Positions 34,889 through 43,738 of a stretch of 64,000 bases of DNA are shown piece after piece; within the stretch, counting starts at the first letter, position 1; each line of letters opens with the position of its first letter. A program made the translations under genes and the position numbers. The stretch covers positions 1 through 64,000 of the forward strand of contig NZ_FWYD01000005.1 in the NCBI RefSeq assembly GCF_900176485.1, in the 5' to 3' direction. This stretch comes from Primorskyibacter flagellatus. GTDB taxonomy: Bacteria > Pseudomonadota > Alphaproteobacteria > Rhodobacterales > Rhodobacteraceae. Below the pieces are notes generated by a model, which was not told where the DNA came from, ran no database searches, and was given only the letters and a program-made list of their open reading frames with translations.

Positions 34889-35697
34889 TGGCACCGCGTT
34901 TTCACAGCCCGTTCCGGTGGCGTCCTGTGGTGATAAACGTTGCGGTGGTGTCGCTATTGATGTTCGGGCTATCCTACGTTCCTGCGGATACATCCTTGTC
35001 AGAGATACAAAGGCGCGGCACGTTGCGCGTGTGTATTCCGCCAAGCCGTCCCCCCTTGGTCACCGGCGATCCAACATATCCCGGATTTGATGTGGCGCTG
35101 ATGCTGGAGTTGAGCGAAAGCATGGGGATCACATTGAAAACGCGGGTCGTTTCGGCGATGGGGGCCGATTTCAATCCGCGCAACTGGCGGCTGAGCCGAA
35201 GTCAGTGCGATGTGATCGCAGGCGGTATCGTGGATTCAGAGGAAACCCGTGGGTTTTTGCAGACGCTTCCCACAGATGTCCAAATGGGCTGGGGCGTTAT
35301 CCGGCCTAATACCCTAGTGCCAGAGCCGAGAGAGAGCGTTGCTGTTCTGCCTGCTCCAGGGTTGGATCGCTTGGCGCTAAGCCAGATTTTGCGAGCCGAA
35401 AAGGCTGATGTCGTGCTGGTCCGTGACGAGGCAGCTTTGATAGCAGCACTTACAACGGGGCGCGCGCGGATCGGATTGGCCGATAAGGGGATCGCAGATC
35501 GGTTGGCCCAAGATCGCACTGACCTGACCTCCGGGTGGTTCAAGGCTGAAGGTGTCACGCGGCAGTCCTTTGCGCTTGGGTTCTGGAAGGGCGATGTCGA
35601 GTTGCGCCGCGCCTTCGCACATGCCCTTTCCGATATGGACGAGGACGGACGACTGGACGACCTCAGATCAGAATATGGTCTGCCCGCCGCTGACTGA
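34888..35697 (+). CDS. MoxJ-like periplasmic solute-binding protein, first
   Basis: 269 residues. The ATG overlaps the permease stop (TGATG). A membrane-spanning N-terminus (VINVAVVSLLMFGLSY) acts as uncleaved anchor or signal. The rest is a family 3 extracellular binding fold: LSEIQRRGTLRVCIPPSRPP, then YPGFDVALMLELSESMGI and CDVIAGGIVDSEETRGFLQT. Proteins of this type (MoxJ and relatives) belong to methanol/alcohol quinoprotein systems and help assemble or serve the dehydrogenase. Here it follows the ABC permease and precedes the cytochrome c. Confidence 0.82.
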   Translation: MAPRFHSPFRWRPVVINVAVVSLLMFGLSYVPADTSLSEIQRRGTLRVCIPPSRPPLVTGDPTYPGFDVALMLELSESMGITLKTRVVSAMGADFNPRNWRLSRSQCDVIAGGIVDSEETRGFLQTLPTDVQMGWGVIRPNTLVPEPRESVAVLPAPGLDRLALSQILRAEKADVVLVRDEAALIAALTTGRARIGLADKGIADRLAQDRTDLTSGWFKAEGVTRQSFALGFWKGDVELRRAFAHALSDMDEDGRLDDLRSEYGLPAAD

Positions 35698-35872
35698 GTG
35701 CCGACTATCCGAAAAACCAATGTATCATATTCACATCACGGCATTGTCACCATGCGGAGCGTGATTCATGATAGGCCAACGACCTTCCGGCAACGGGAAG
35801 TCGGCATTTCCAGAACGCTCTCGTTCTGGCGTTCTTCTGTCGAGGACATTGGTTGATGATATGGAGGACCAA

Positions 35873-36460
35873 TTGAATACAACACGATCTTGTAAGCTGG
35901 TAATCTGCGCTTTGATTGCAGCAATCGTCCCCATAGTGGCCAATGCGGCAGGCTTCACCCAGGAACAGGCGGACAGGGGCAAAGCACTCTATGGGGCGCA
36001 ATGCTCTCAATGCCACGGCACTGACCTAGAAGGTAAAGAAGCCCCAGCTCTGAGCGCGGAAACCATGCAAAACTTCAGCACGGCAGGAGGGCTGTATGAT
36101 ATGATCTCGGTGTCAATGCCGCCCCAAGCCCCCGGAGAACTGCCCGAGGATCAATACCTCGCAATTATGGCCTATATTCTTGCCCATAACGGCGCGCAGC
36201 CGGGCGAAGATGCGTTGGTTGTGGACTATGAGGTCTTGGACTCCATCGACCTTGTCGCAGTGACATCTGTTGCGGCAACCACCAACGTTTCTGAAGCCAC
36301 CAATGCGGATTCAGCCGTTTCAGTGCCGCAAGCGTACACTTGGGGAAAGCCACTGCCGGGCAGCGATATGTTCGCAGGTTCTTCGGACGGGGAGGCGACG
36401 GGGAATGGAGTGCCACAGGCGTATACCTGGGGCAATGAACTGCCAAGCGTTGAGCAGTAA
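35873..36460 (+). CDS. Periplasmic cytochrome c, electron acceptor of the quinoprotein
   Basis: 195 residues from a TTG preceded by GGAGG at five bases; the in-frame ATG at 35861 would put acidic residues into the signal peptide and is less likely. A signal peptide ends at ANA. One haem c site (CSQCH) follows GKALYGAQ; the sixth ligand Met is probably in the VSMPPQAPGELP segment, normal for class I cytochromes near alcohol dehydrogenases. After residue 110 the protein has a Thr/Ala/Val-rich linker and two copies of VPQAYTWG-x2-LP, unusual for such cytochromes. It should take electrons from the dehydrogenase encoded next. Confidence 0.85.
   Translation: MNTTRSCKLVICALIAAIVPIVANAAGFTQEQADRGKALYGAQCSQCHGTDLEGKEAPALSAETMQNFSTAGGLYDMISVSMPPQAPGELPEDQYLAIMAYILAHNGAQPGEDALVVDYEVLDSIDLVAVTSVAATTNVSEATNADSAVSVPQAYTWGKPLPGSDMFAGSSDGEATGNGVPQAYTWGNELPSVEQ
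36323..36445 (+). repeat. Twelve-residue peptide repeat in the cytochrome C-terminus
   Basis: Two copies of VPQAYTWG-x2-LP, at 36323-36358 and 36410-36445, separated by 17 residues rich in Gly and Ser. Codons differ at several synonymous positions (CAA/CAG, TAC/TAT, ACT/ACC), so the duplication is old and the peptide, not the DNA, is being conserved. Confidence 0.7.
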
Positions 36461-36521
36461 GAATTTCCGACATTGCCTGACGTGATGTGAAACAAATCAA
36501 ACGACTCTGGGAAGGTATTCC

Positions 36522-38282
36522 ATGCAATTCTATCTGAAGCCGTCGATCCTTACGCTGAGCGCCGGACTGGCGTTTGCCAGCCCCGTTTTCGCGCAAGACG
36601 ATGAGCGCGTTTACTCGCCCGTCACCGACGAAATGATTATGAACCCGCCAGCCGGCGATTGGCTGATGTGGCGCGGCACGATTGATAACCACGGTTACAG
36701 CAATCTGGACACGATCAACAAAGATACTGTTGCCGATCTTGAGCTTGCCTGGGCTTGGCCGATGGCCGACGTTGGTTTGCAACAGACCACCGCGCTGGAA
36801 CACGATGGCATCATGTTCATCAACACCAACAATTCGATCGTTCAGGCGCTAGATGCCAAAAGCGGCGATTTGTTGTGGGAATACCGCCACGCGCTGGCCG
36901 AAGTTCCCAAAAGCTGGGGCTACCTGAATTATCAGTCACGTCGACAGAAAAACTCTATAGCGCTGTATGAAGACAAGGTTTATCTGACCACCGTAGACGC
37001 CAAGATTGTTGCGCTGGAAGCGACCACTGGCAAAACTGTTTGGGAAACCCAAGCGTTCGATAACTCCAAAGGTTACAGCTACACTGTTGGCCCGCTGGTT
37101 GTGAACGGCAAAGTAATCTCGGCGATTTCGGGTTGCTCCATTGCGGGTACGGCGGGTGGTTGTTTCATCGCTGCGCATGACGCGGAAACCGGTGAAGAAC
37201 TGTGGCGTTTCAACACGCTGGACGATCCGAACAATCCCGCCCAGGGCGAAAGCTGGGGGGATGTGCCGCCAGAAAACCGCTGGGGTGGCACACCTTGGGC
37301 GGTTGGGTCCTATGATCCTGAAACGAATATGACCTTCTGGGGCGTGGGGATGCCGGCACCATATGCCGAACTGGTTCGTGGTTCGGGCGACGGTGACGTT
37401 CTTTATACCAACTCGACCTTGGCGCTGGATGCAGATTCCGGCGAATTGAAGTGGTACTTCCAGCACTTGCCACGCGACAACTGGGATCTCGACAGCCCGT
37501 TTGAGCGTGTACTGGTTGATCAGGAAGTCGACGGCAAAAAGCACAAGATGGTTGTGTCCGTTCCGGGTAAAAACGGTATCGCTTTTGCGTTGGATCGGGA
37601 CACAGGAGAATACCTGTGGTCGCTTGAAACCGTTTACCAGAATGTTGTGACCAAGATTGACGACGACGGCAAAGTTCACATCAACGAAGATCTCGTGTCC
37701 TCAGCGGTCGGTGAGTCCCACTTGGCCTGCGTATCGGTTTCCGGTGGCAAGCTGTGGCAGGCAGGTGCTTACTCGCCGCGTACTGGCAGCTTTTATGTGC
37801 CTTTGACCGAAGCATGTAACACCACGACACCCATTCAGACCGAATTTACCGCTGGTAACTCCACCGGTTCATTGAAATTCGGTCCGCGAGTTCTGCCCGA
37901 AGGTATCGATCAGGCCGGTCTTGTGGATGCCATTTCGGTTAACCCAGAGCAAGGCACCCATGCCTGGCAGCACCGTCAGCGGACAATCCCAACGTCGTCA
38001 GTGATTGCGACGGCGGGCGGTCTAGTGTTCGGTGGCGACGCTGGGCGCTATATCAAAGCGTGGGATGATACCACAGGTGAGGTTCTTTGGAGCCAGCGCC
38101 TGAACGCGCCTATCGGCGGTTCGCCTTCCACATTCGAAGTGGACGGAGAACAGTATCTCGTTGTTCCAACAGGATATAGCGCAGCTGCATCAAGCGCAGC
38201 GTCGATGTTTCCAGAAGTGCCGCTACCAAGTGGTGCAGGCAACTCGATTTTCGTGTTCAAACTGCCAAAGTCGGACGGCTAA
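36522..38282 (+). CDS. PQQ-dependent alcohol dehydrogenase, probable lanthanide type
   Basis: 586 residues with a signal peptide ending at VFAQ. The eight-bladed quinoprotein propeller is shown by repeated W-motifs (LDAKSGDLLWEYRH, LEATTGKTVWETQA, HDAETGEELWRFNT, LDADSGELKWYFQH). The catalytic region reads PRDNWDLDSPF: Asp322 is the expected base and Asp324, two residues on, is the extra acidic ligand that distinguishes lanthanide-dependent enzymes (XoxF, PedH) from calcium enzymes with Ala or Ser there. The adjacent vicinal Cys pair that closes a ring in most alcohol dehydrogenases is absent; the region reads NYQSRRQKNSIAL. Electrons go to the cytochrome c encoded just upstream. Substrate alcohol not predictable. 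Confidence 0.9.
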   Translation: MQFYLKPSILTLSAGLAFASPVFAQDDERVYSPVTDEMIMNPPAGDWLMWRGTIDNHGYSNLDTINKDTVADLELAWAWPMADVGLQQTTALEHDGIMFINTNNSIVQALDAKSGDLLWEYRHALAEVPKSWGYLNYQSRRQKNSIALYEDKVYLTTVDAKIVALEATTGKTVWETQAFDNSKGYSYTVGPLVVNGKVISAISGCSIAGTAGGCFIAAHDAETGEELWRFNTLDDPNNPAQGESWGDVPPENRWGGTPWAVGSYDPETNMTFWGVGMPAPYAELVRGSGDGDVLYTNSTLALDADSGELKWYFQHLPRDNWDLDSPFERVLVDQEVDGKKHKMVVSVPGKNGIAFALDRDTGEYLWSLETVYQNVVTKIDDDGKVHINEDLVSSAVGESHLACVSVSGGKLWQAGAYSPRTGSFYVPLTEACNTTTPIQTEFTAGNSTGSLKFGPRVLPEGIDQAGLVDAISVNPEQGTHAWQHRQRTIPTSSVIATAGGLVFGGDAGRYIKAWDDTTGEVLWSQRLNAPIGGSPSTFEVDGEQYLVVPTGYSAAASSAASMFPEVPLPSGAGNSIFVFKLPKSDG

Positions 38283-38309
38283 GGTATCACCTCGACACGA
38301 CCTACGAGA

Positions 38310-38338
38310 GAGAAAGGTGCCGTTCTGGCTCCTTTCTC
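38310..38338 (+). terminator. Hairpin after the quinoprotein gene
   Basis: GAGAAAGG and CCTTTCTC, with further GC pairs inside, form a strong stem between the dehydrogenase stop and the next gene. No T tract follows. It may protect the abundant dehydrogenase mRNA or partly terminate before the downstream binding protein. Confidence 0.5.
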
Positions 38339-38361
38339 ACGTTTGAACCGGAGAAATTGAG

Positions 38362-39180
38362 ATGATTTTTCGTTCTCTCTTGGCTTTGGTATTTGCGTTG
38401 AATTGCGTGCCAGCGCGGGGACAAGATGCGCCACAGATGTATCTTGATAACACGCGCAAGATCCAAGGTGACAAAATCCGGGTTTGTGTGGATGATGCCG
38501 CCGTTGGGGCACCATTTGATCGGGCGGTGGCCGAGGAAATCGGCAAGGCACTGTTTCTTGATGTGGTGTTCGATCAATCTCCGGGTGGATTTCCAATCAG
38601 TGGTGGTGGGTTTCTTGAAGAGCTCCAAATCCGGATGAACAAGAACTGCGACCTCGTTATGGGGATGTCTCTGCAGACTGGAAACCTCTATCCCGATTGG
38701 GTCAGCCCGACCCGTGTTTATGCCACGGTGCCCTATGTCTTGGCGGTGTTGGACCCCAGATATGAAACCCTTGCGGATATTCCAAAAGAGCACTTTATCG
38801 GAACTGCATTGGGATCGTCCGGCGAATGGGCGTTTATCACCGCGATGGGCCAACGCCCAGAGGGGCAGCGGTGGAAGCGACTTCCTTATGCCGACAAATC
38901 GTTGATGCTCAGGCGCCTGCGCGACGGGCAACTTTCAGGAATGTTGTTGTGGCAGCCAATGTTGCAGCAGCTGTTGGCAGAGGAACCCGGCGGGGGGGAT
39001 GTCAAAATTATCGCGCCTGATCCAATACAGGTGGCGACAGTGCGTGTCGGTGGGTTGGTTTCATCGCGCGACAGCTTCCTGCGCAATCAGATCGATTCAG
39101 CGATTGATGCCTTGATTCAGGACGAAACCATAGCGGCACTTATGGATGAATTCGGTTTTGCGGGCATGCCCGGAGGGTGA
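38362..39180 (+). CDS. Quinoprotein-associated solute-binding protein (MoxJ-like), second
   Basis: 272 residues with a signal peptide (MIFRSLLALVFALNCVPARG). A family 3 binding fold follows: KIRVCVDDAAVGAPFDRAVA, LQIRMNKNCDLVMGMSLQTG, SPTRVYATVPYVLAVLDP and IGTALGSSGEWAFI. It lies directly after the dehydrogenase, the usual place for MoxJ/XoxJ. XoxJ-type proteins bind the dehydrogenase partially open and are thought to help insert PQQ or metal. The locus thus has two such proteins, one on each side of the cytochrome/dehydrogenase pair. Confidence 0.85.
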   Translation: MIFRSLLALVFALNCVPARGQDAPQMYLDNTRKIQGDKIRVCVDDAAVGAPFDRAVAEEIGKALFLDVVFDQSPGGFPISGGGFLEELQIRMNKNCDLVMGMSLQTGNLYPDWVSPTRVYATVPYVLAVLDPRYETLADIPKEHFIGTALGSSGEWAFITAMGQRPEGQRWKRLPYADKSLMLRRLRDGQLSGMLLWQPMLQQLLAEEPGGGDVKIIAPDPIQVATVRVGGLVSSRDSFLRNQIDSAIDALIQDETIAALMDEFGFAGMPGG

Positions 39181-39187
39181 AAAACCG

Positions 39188-39769
39188 TCATCGGGTAAAT
39201 GATAGTCCCGAAAGAAGGCCTTGCAGCCAGGCGGGGTCAAACACGCTTAACATGATGGCGATCAACACGAGGGTGGCAGGCCATTCCAGGGTTCGGAACC
39301 GGGGCACCCAGGCTTGCTTCATGGCCAGTACGATCTGCGCTCCGGGCAAGCCTGGCCAGGGAAGCAAGCACAGGATTGCTGAACCAACAGAAATATCCTG
39401 TATTTGATTGAACAGAATATTCAAAAACTGGCCCAAGCTTGGGTTTAATTCTCTATAGGCTAGGGGGCGCAACAGATCGATCAACGGGATGATGGCTAAA
39501 AGGCATGCGCTGGCGATCAGCGGTGCCAACGCCTGCCGTACACGCGCCCATATGTTTGCCGCGCCATGTGACGGCACCACAACCCAACCAGCGCGAAACA
39601 AAATAGCCATTAGCAGGCCCCAAGCCGCCAAAGAGCCGCCATTATACGATCTATTGCCACCAATATGGTTAACGACCCGGAGGACAAAAAGATAGACGCT
39701 GGAAAACAGCATATAAGCCAGACCTCTTGTCACGATTTGCTGTAATGTAAGATCGTTAAGGAAAGTCAT
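39188..39769 (-). CDS. Hypothetical inner-membrane protein, 193 aa
   Basis: Unrecognised integral membrane protein with four to five predicted helices (YMLFSSVYLFVLRVV, LAAWGLLMAILFRAGWVVV, IASACLLAIIPLIDLL, ATLVLIAIMLSVF). It is convergent with the second MoxJ-like gene, seven bases apart. It may belong to the alcohol-oxidation locus or to the mobile-element scar on its other side. No family, transport signature or catalytic motif was identified. The ribosome-binding site (AAGGA-like, GTTAAGGAAAG before ATG) is reasonable, which supports that it is expressed. Confidence 0.6.
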   Translation of the reverse strand: MTFLNDLTLQQIVTRGLAYMLFSSVYLFVLRVVNHIGGNRSYNGGSLAAWGLLMAILFRAGWVVVPSHGAANIWARVRQALAPLIASACLLAIIPLIDLLRPLAYRELNPSLGQFLNILFNQIQDISVGSAILCLLPWPGLPGAQIVLAMKQAWVPRFRTLEWPATLVLIAIMLSVFDPAWLQGLLSGLSFTR

Positions 39770-39854
39770 AAATGCGCCCGTGTTGATTGCATGCTTCGTT
39801 TACATGCCGGCAACTTGAAACCAGAAGCAAGACACCTGCGCAAAGTGTCTGACA

Positions 39855-40100
39855 TGTGTGAATCGGCATGCAAGATTGACCCAGTTGGGTGAATTATGAG
39901 CGCGTAAAATTGACCCACCTGCTATTTATGAAAAGCGTGTCGAAGATCCGGCGGTGGCTATTGGTTGAGGGGCGCAGCATCCGGTCTGTTGCGCGGGCGA
40001 CGGGATTTTCGCGGAACACGATCAGGAAGTATCTGAAGGATGACGGCCCGCCGAGCTACCAGCGTCAGGTGCGGTCGGTTCGGCACAAACTGTGCAACGG
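39855..40100 (+). mobile_element. IS21-family left end with istA N-terminal remnant
   Basis: Two copies of an ATTGACCCA-type motif (GCAAGATTGACCCAGTTGGG, and GTAAAATTGACCCACC 34 bases on) are the multiple terminal repeats of IS21-like ends. An ATG at 39928 then opens IstA: MKSVSKIRRWLLVEGRSI, RSVARATGFSRNTIRKYLKD, the helix-turn-helix start of the transposase. Similarity stops near 40,095 and the frame runs into the end of the EVE gene. The element is therefore a truncated left end. Its C-terminal counterpart type was also seen as debris at 22.7 kb. Confidence 0.75.
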
Positions 40101-40141
40101 GTTTGATCTTCGTATGCGTCCGGTCTGGCTCTTCTGGCGGT

Positions 40142-40561
40142 TCACGACTCGGCTCCTGCAAGCTCGCAGAGGATCTGCCATTCCATTGGCGTAACGGGCT
40201 GCACGGACAGGCGCGAATTCTTGACCAGCACCATATCGGCCAGACGCGGATCTTGCTTGATCTCGTCCAGGGTTACGGCGCGCGGCAGTGATTTCACCGC
40301 CTTGATGTCCACACATTCCCAACGGTCATCCTCCGTGGTGCTGTCAGGGTGGGCTTCGGCGATCACCTCGACAATGCCGACCAGCGCCCGCTCTTTCTGG
40401 CTGTGGTAGAAAAACCCGCGATCCCCCACCGCCATCTCGCGCATGAAGTTGCGCGCCTGATAGTTCCGCACGCCGTCCCATTCCTCGCCCGTATCGCCCT
40501 TGGCCAGTTGGTCATCCCAGCCCCATGTCGATGGCTCTGATTTGAACAGCCAGTATCTCAT
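40142..40561 (-). CDS. EVE-domain protein
   Basis: 139 residues, nearly all one EVE (PUA-like) domain: MRYWLFKSEPSTWGWDDQ, EWDGVRNYQARNFMREM, VGDRGFFYHS and DMVLVKNSRLSVQPVT. EVE domains bind modified bases or nucleotides in an aromatic cage. The stand-alone form sits in a conserved alphaproteobacterial cluster with yciI, gpsA and tsaD, as here. Its ATG overlaps the YciI stop by four bases. The 3' end is 40 bases from the IS21 scar, which has not damaged it. Confidence 0.93.
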   Translation of the reverse strand: MRYWLFKSEPSTWGWDDQLAKGDTGEEWDGVRNYQARNFMREMAVGDRGFFYHSQKERALVGIVEVIAEAHPDSTTEDDRWECVDIKAVKSLPRAVTLDEIKQDPRLADMVLVKNSRLSVQPVTPMEWQILCELAGAES

Positions 40562-40830
40562 GCGATCACCCGGTTCCATTGGATCAGGTCGACGGATTCA
40601 AACAGGTCAGCGGCGGCATATGGATCGCCGGCGGCCCAGGATTTTGCCGCGTCCATGTCAGGCACGTCCAGAATGACAAGCGAGCCGGTCATCTCTCCCG
40701 CATCGTCAAGCAGCGGGCCCGCCTGCGTCACGACACCCGTCGCGTCGATGTAGTCGAGATGCTTTTGGCGGTTGTCCTTGCGGGTTTGCAGGGCACCGGG
40801 TTTGTCGCGGGCGATCAGGGCAACAAGCAT
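40558..40830 (-). CDS. YciI-like protein
   Basis: 90 residues of the YciI family (ferredoxin-like fold; MLVALIARDKPGALQTRKDN, HLDYIDATGVVTQAGPLL, AKSWAAGDPYAAADLF). The conserved His (RQKHLDYI) and Asp (AAGDPY) proposed as active-site residues are present. Activity in this group is mostly unknown. Lies three bases after the gpsA stop and overlaps the EVE gene, so it is an internal gene of a tight four-gene operon. Confidence 0.93.
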   Translation of the reverse strand: MLVALIARDKPGALQTRKDNRQKHLDYIDATGVVTQAGPLLDDAGEMTGSLVILDVPDMDAAKSWAAGDPYAAADLFESVDLIQWNRVIA

Positions 40831-40833
40831 GTC

Positions 40834-41790
40834 CTATTCCTCTTTAAGCGGCCGGGACAGCAGGTCGTCCATGGCCTTGTGTAAATCCGTGCCGTCCAGC
40901 AGTCGAACAACGGTTTGCGTGATCGGCATGTCTATGCCGTGGGTCTTTGCCTGGTCCAGCGTTGCACGCGCCGTCGCGGCTCCTTCCACAGTGACGCCCT
41001 TGTCGAAGCTTTCGCCGCGTCCCAGAGTCAGGCCCAGCCTGAAGTTCCGCGAAAGCTCTGACGTGCAGGTCAGTGCAAGATCGCCGAGTCCGGACAGGCC
41101 TGCAAGCGTTTCCGCGCGCGCGCCCATGTGATGCGCCATTCGCTGCATTTCGGCAAAACCGCGCGTCAGCAAGGCGGCGCGGGCACTGTCGCCCAGCCCG
41201 GCTCCGATTGCGGCGCCACATGCGATCGCCATGACGTTCTTCAATGCGCCGCCCAGCTCTGCCCCTAGCGTATCCGAGATGTAGTACACCCTGATATTGG
41301 CGGTCGATAGCTTGTGTTGCAGCGCCGTTCCCACCAACGGGTCGGCGCAGGCCAGGGTCAGGGCTGTGGGCAGCCCTTTCGCAATGTCCTGCGCGAAACT
41401 GGGGCCGGTCAGAATTGCCGCCGGGTTGGGTTTCAGCGATGAGATCAGCCGCACAGGGCCAAGCCCGGTGGCAAGTTCAATCCCCTTGCAACACGCGACC
41501 AGGGGCAGATGGGGCGGCAGGTCCAGCCCGCGCAGCACGTCGCGCAATCTCTGCATGGGTACGGCCAGAAGCAGAACCTCGCACCCCAGCGCCTCTGCCA
41601 GATCGGCGGTCGGGTGCAATGTGTCGGGATAGGCGGCATCGGGCAGATAGCGCGGGTTTCGTCGCTGCCTGGCCTGCTCGGCCATGTCATCGGCAGACCG
41701 ACCCCAAAGCTGCACGGTCGTACGCCCCGACGCGATAGAGATTGCAAGCGCGGTCCCGAAGGCGCCCGCGCCAAGGATACCGACGCTCAT
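40834..41790 (-). CDS. gpsA: Glycerol-3-phosphate dehydrogenase [NAD(P)+]
   Basis: 318 residues. NAD-binding [10 protein letters not shown] at the start; later [20 protein letters not shown], the catalytic Lys region [15 protein letters not shown], and [20 protein letters not shown]. Length and motif order fit GpsA. It makes sn-glycerol 3-phosphate for phospholipid synthesis in the cytoplasm. The start overlaps the tsaD stop (ATGA). A longer frame upstream lies inside tsaD and was not used. Confidence 0.96.
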   Translation of the reverse strand: MSVGILGAGAFGTALAISIASGRTTVQLWGRSADDMAEQARQRRNPRYLPDAAYPDTLHPTADLAEALGCEVLLLAVPMQRLRDVLRGLDLPPHLPLVACCKGIELATGLGPVRLISSLKPNPAAILTGPSFAQDIAKGLPTALTLACADPLVGTALQHKLSTANIRVYYISDTLGAELGGALKNVMAIACGAAIGAGLGDSARAALLTRGFAEMQRMAHHMGARAETLAGLSGLGDLALTCTSELSRNFRLGLTLGRGESFDKGVTVEGAATARATLDQAKTHGIDMPITQTVVRLLDGTDLHKAMDDLLSRPLKEE

Positions 41791-42884
41791 GCCTTGGCCC
41801 CTTTGCGTCCGCTGCCCACAAGCGGCGCGGCAAGCTTGTCCAGCGGCCAACGCGGACGGGCGGCCAGCGTCATGTCGTCCTCATGGCCCGCAAGGAACAG
41901 CTCCAGCCCGGCATAGGCAATCATCGCGGCATTGTCGGTACACAAGCGTAGCGGCGGCGCGACAAACTGCACGTCGCGTTCCGCACAAAGCGTCTCTAAT
42001 CCGGCGCGTATCGCCTGATTTGCCGCAACGCCGCCCGCAATGGCGAAGGCCGGCACCGCTGGCGCTTCGGTCAGATACAGATCCAATGCGCGGCGCGCCT
42101 TTTCGGTCATCACATCACAGATCGCTGCCTGAAACCCGGCACAAATGTCGGCACGATCTGCCTGCCTCAGCCCACCTTCGGCAGCAACAAGCTGATCCCT
42201 TTGGCGCAGCAATGCGGTTTTCAGGCCCGAGAAAGACATGTCGCAGCCCGGTCGGTCCAGCAAGGGCCGGGGAAAGGCAAATCGCTTTGGGTCGCCGTCG
42301 CGCGCTGATTTCTCAACCGAGGGTCCACCGGGTTGCGGCAACGCCAGCAAGCGGGCGGTTTTGTCGAATGCCTCGCCCGGCGCATCGTCAATCGTACCGC
42401 CCAAACGGGAAAAGCTATCTGGCCCGCGCACGATCAGGAACTGGCAGTGCCCACCGGAAACCAAAAGCATCAGGTAGGGATAGGCCAGCCCGTCTGTCAG
42501 CCGAGGTGTCAGCGCGTGGCCTGCAAGATGGTTCACGCCGACAAGCGGCCTGCCCAAGCCCGCCGACAGACCCTTGGCCAGCATTACGCCCGACAAGACG
42601 CCGCCAATCAGCCCCGGCCCGGCGGTCACGGCGATGGCGTCAATATCGGTCAGGGACACGTCCGCTTCGCTCAGCGCGTCGGTCACGCAGCCATCCAGCT
42701 TGACCGCATGGGCGCGCGCAGCGATTTCCGGCACCACACCGCCGAAATCACGATGCAGCGCCTCTTGTCCCATGACCACAGACGACAGGATTCGCGCAGG
42801 CTTGCCCGGCTCATGCCGCAGAACAGCGGCCGCCGTATCATCGCAGCTGCTTTCAATTCCAAGGATGGTCAGACGGTCTGTCAT
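41787..42884 (-). CDS. tsaD: tRNA N6-threonylcarbamoyladenosine transferase
   Basis: 365 residues, intact. [15 protein letters not shown] at the start, the metal-binding histidines in [13 protein letters not shown], and nucleotide-binding [18 protein letters not shown] and [11 protein letters not shown]. TsaD transfers the threonylcarbamoyl group to A37 of ANN-decoding tRNAs together with TsaB/TsaE. First gene of the tsaD-gpsA-yciI-EVE operon and divergent from hemD with 72 bases between the two starts. The longer upstream frame overlaps hemD and has no support. Confidence 0.97.
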   Translation of the reverse strand: MTDRLTILGIESSCDDTAAAVLRHEPGKPARILSSVVMGQEALHRDFGGVVPEIAARAHAVKLDGCVTDALSEADVSLTDIDAIAVTAGPGLIGGVLSGVMLAKGLSAGLGRPLVGVNHLAGHALTPRLTDGLAYPYLMLLVSGGHCQFLIVRGPDSFSRLGGTIDDAPGEAFDKTARLLALPQPGGPSVEKSARDGDPKRFAFPRPLLDRPGCDMSFSGLKTALLRQRDQLVAAEGGLRQADRADICAGFQAAICDVMTEKARRALDLYLTEAPAVPAFAIAGGVAANQAIRAGLETLCAERDVQFVAPPLRLCTDNAAMIAYAGLELFLAGHEDDMTLAARPRWPLDKLAAPLVGSGRKGAKA

Positions 42885-42956
42885 ATGCCTAGCCGTTGCT
42901 TGCACGCCAAATGGCAGGTAACACTCTGGTCTGTTTCTCACAATCCCGGTGTTTGC

Positions 42957-43685
42957 ATGTCCCGGCACCAGCCTGTTCTTTTGATGACAAGACCCGAGCC
43001 GGACTCGCGCGCTTTCGCCGACACTCTTCGGGGTTGCTTCGATGTGGTCATTTCGCCGCTATTCGACGTGCAGGTCGCTGAAAACCTGCCGCACATTGCC
43101 TCGGATTGCGGGGTGATCTTCACCTCAATCAACGGTGTGAGAGCATGGCAGGCGCTTGGCGGCCAGGTTCATCAGCCTTGTTTTGCGGTCGGCGAGGCGA
43201 CCGGCCGTGCGGCGCGGGCCCTTGGCTTTGATCCCATCTGCGCGCAGGGAACGGCGGCAGACATGATTCCCATGATAATACGGGCGGCCCCGACTGTGCC
43301 GCTGGTTCATGCGCGGGGCAGACATGCACGGGGGGGTGTCGCAGACGCGCTTGTTGCAGCCGGGATAGACACGCAAGCGGTGGTTCTTTACGATCAGAAA
43401 GCGATGTCTCTGAACAAGGATGCGATCTCAGTGTTGTGTGGCAACCGACCGGTGATTGCGCCTTTGTTTTCGCCACGATCCGCGACGCTGTTTCAAGCGC
43501 AGGCCGTAATTGCGGCACCCGTGGCCGTCGTCGCAATGAGCGATGCAGTCGCGGAATCCTTGGAACAGATCGCAGTCCAAAGGGTTGATATTGCGGCGCA
43601 TCCAAGCGCGGATTCCATGCGCCGCACGGTGCAGAGACTGTTGGACGCAGACAGGTGGGTTGAGGGGAGGGAAGACGCACAGTAA
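42957..43685 (+). CDS. hemD: Uroporphyrinogen-III synthase
   Basis: 242 residues of the HemD family: [18 protein letters not shown] at the start, [42 protein letters not shown] and a C-terminal [11 protein letters not shown]. It closes and inverts hydroxymethylbilane to uroporphyrinogen III for haem, bacteriochlorophyll and B12. Sequence conservation in HemD is always low; context clinches it, because it precedes the mitofilin-like and hemY genes as in other alphaproteobacteria. Confidence 0.93.
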   Translation: MSRHQPVLLMTRPEPDSRAFADTLRGCFDVVISPLFDVQVAENLPHIASDCGVIFTSINGVRAWQALGGQVHQPCFAVGEATGRAARALGFDPICAQGTAADMIPMIIRAAPTVPLVHARGRHARGGVADALVAAGIDTQAVVLYDQKAMSLNKDAISVLCGNRPVIAPLFSPRSATLFQAQAVIAAPVAVVAMSDAVAESLEQIAVQRVDIAAHPSADSMRRTVQRLLDADRWVEGREDAQ

Positions 43686-43738
43686 GCTAAACTGTGCAAC
43701 TCCCTTTTGGGAAACGTGAATCGAAAAGGTGGCAACAC

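Noticed and set aside
39889-40194. Complete 101-residue protein at the IS21 scar
   Set aside because: The first 13 codons are IS end sequence and the last 30 are antisense to the EVE gene; only the middle is IstA-like.
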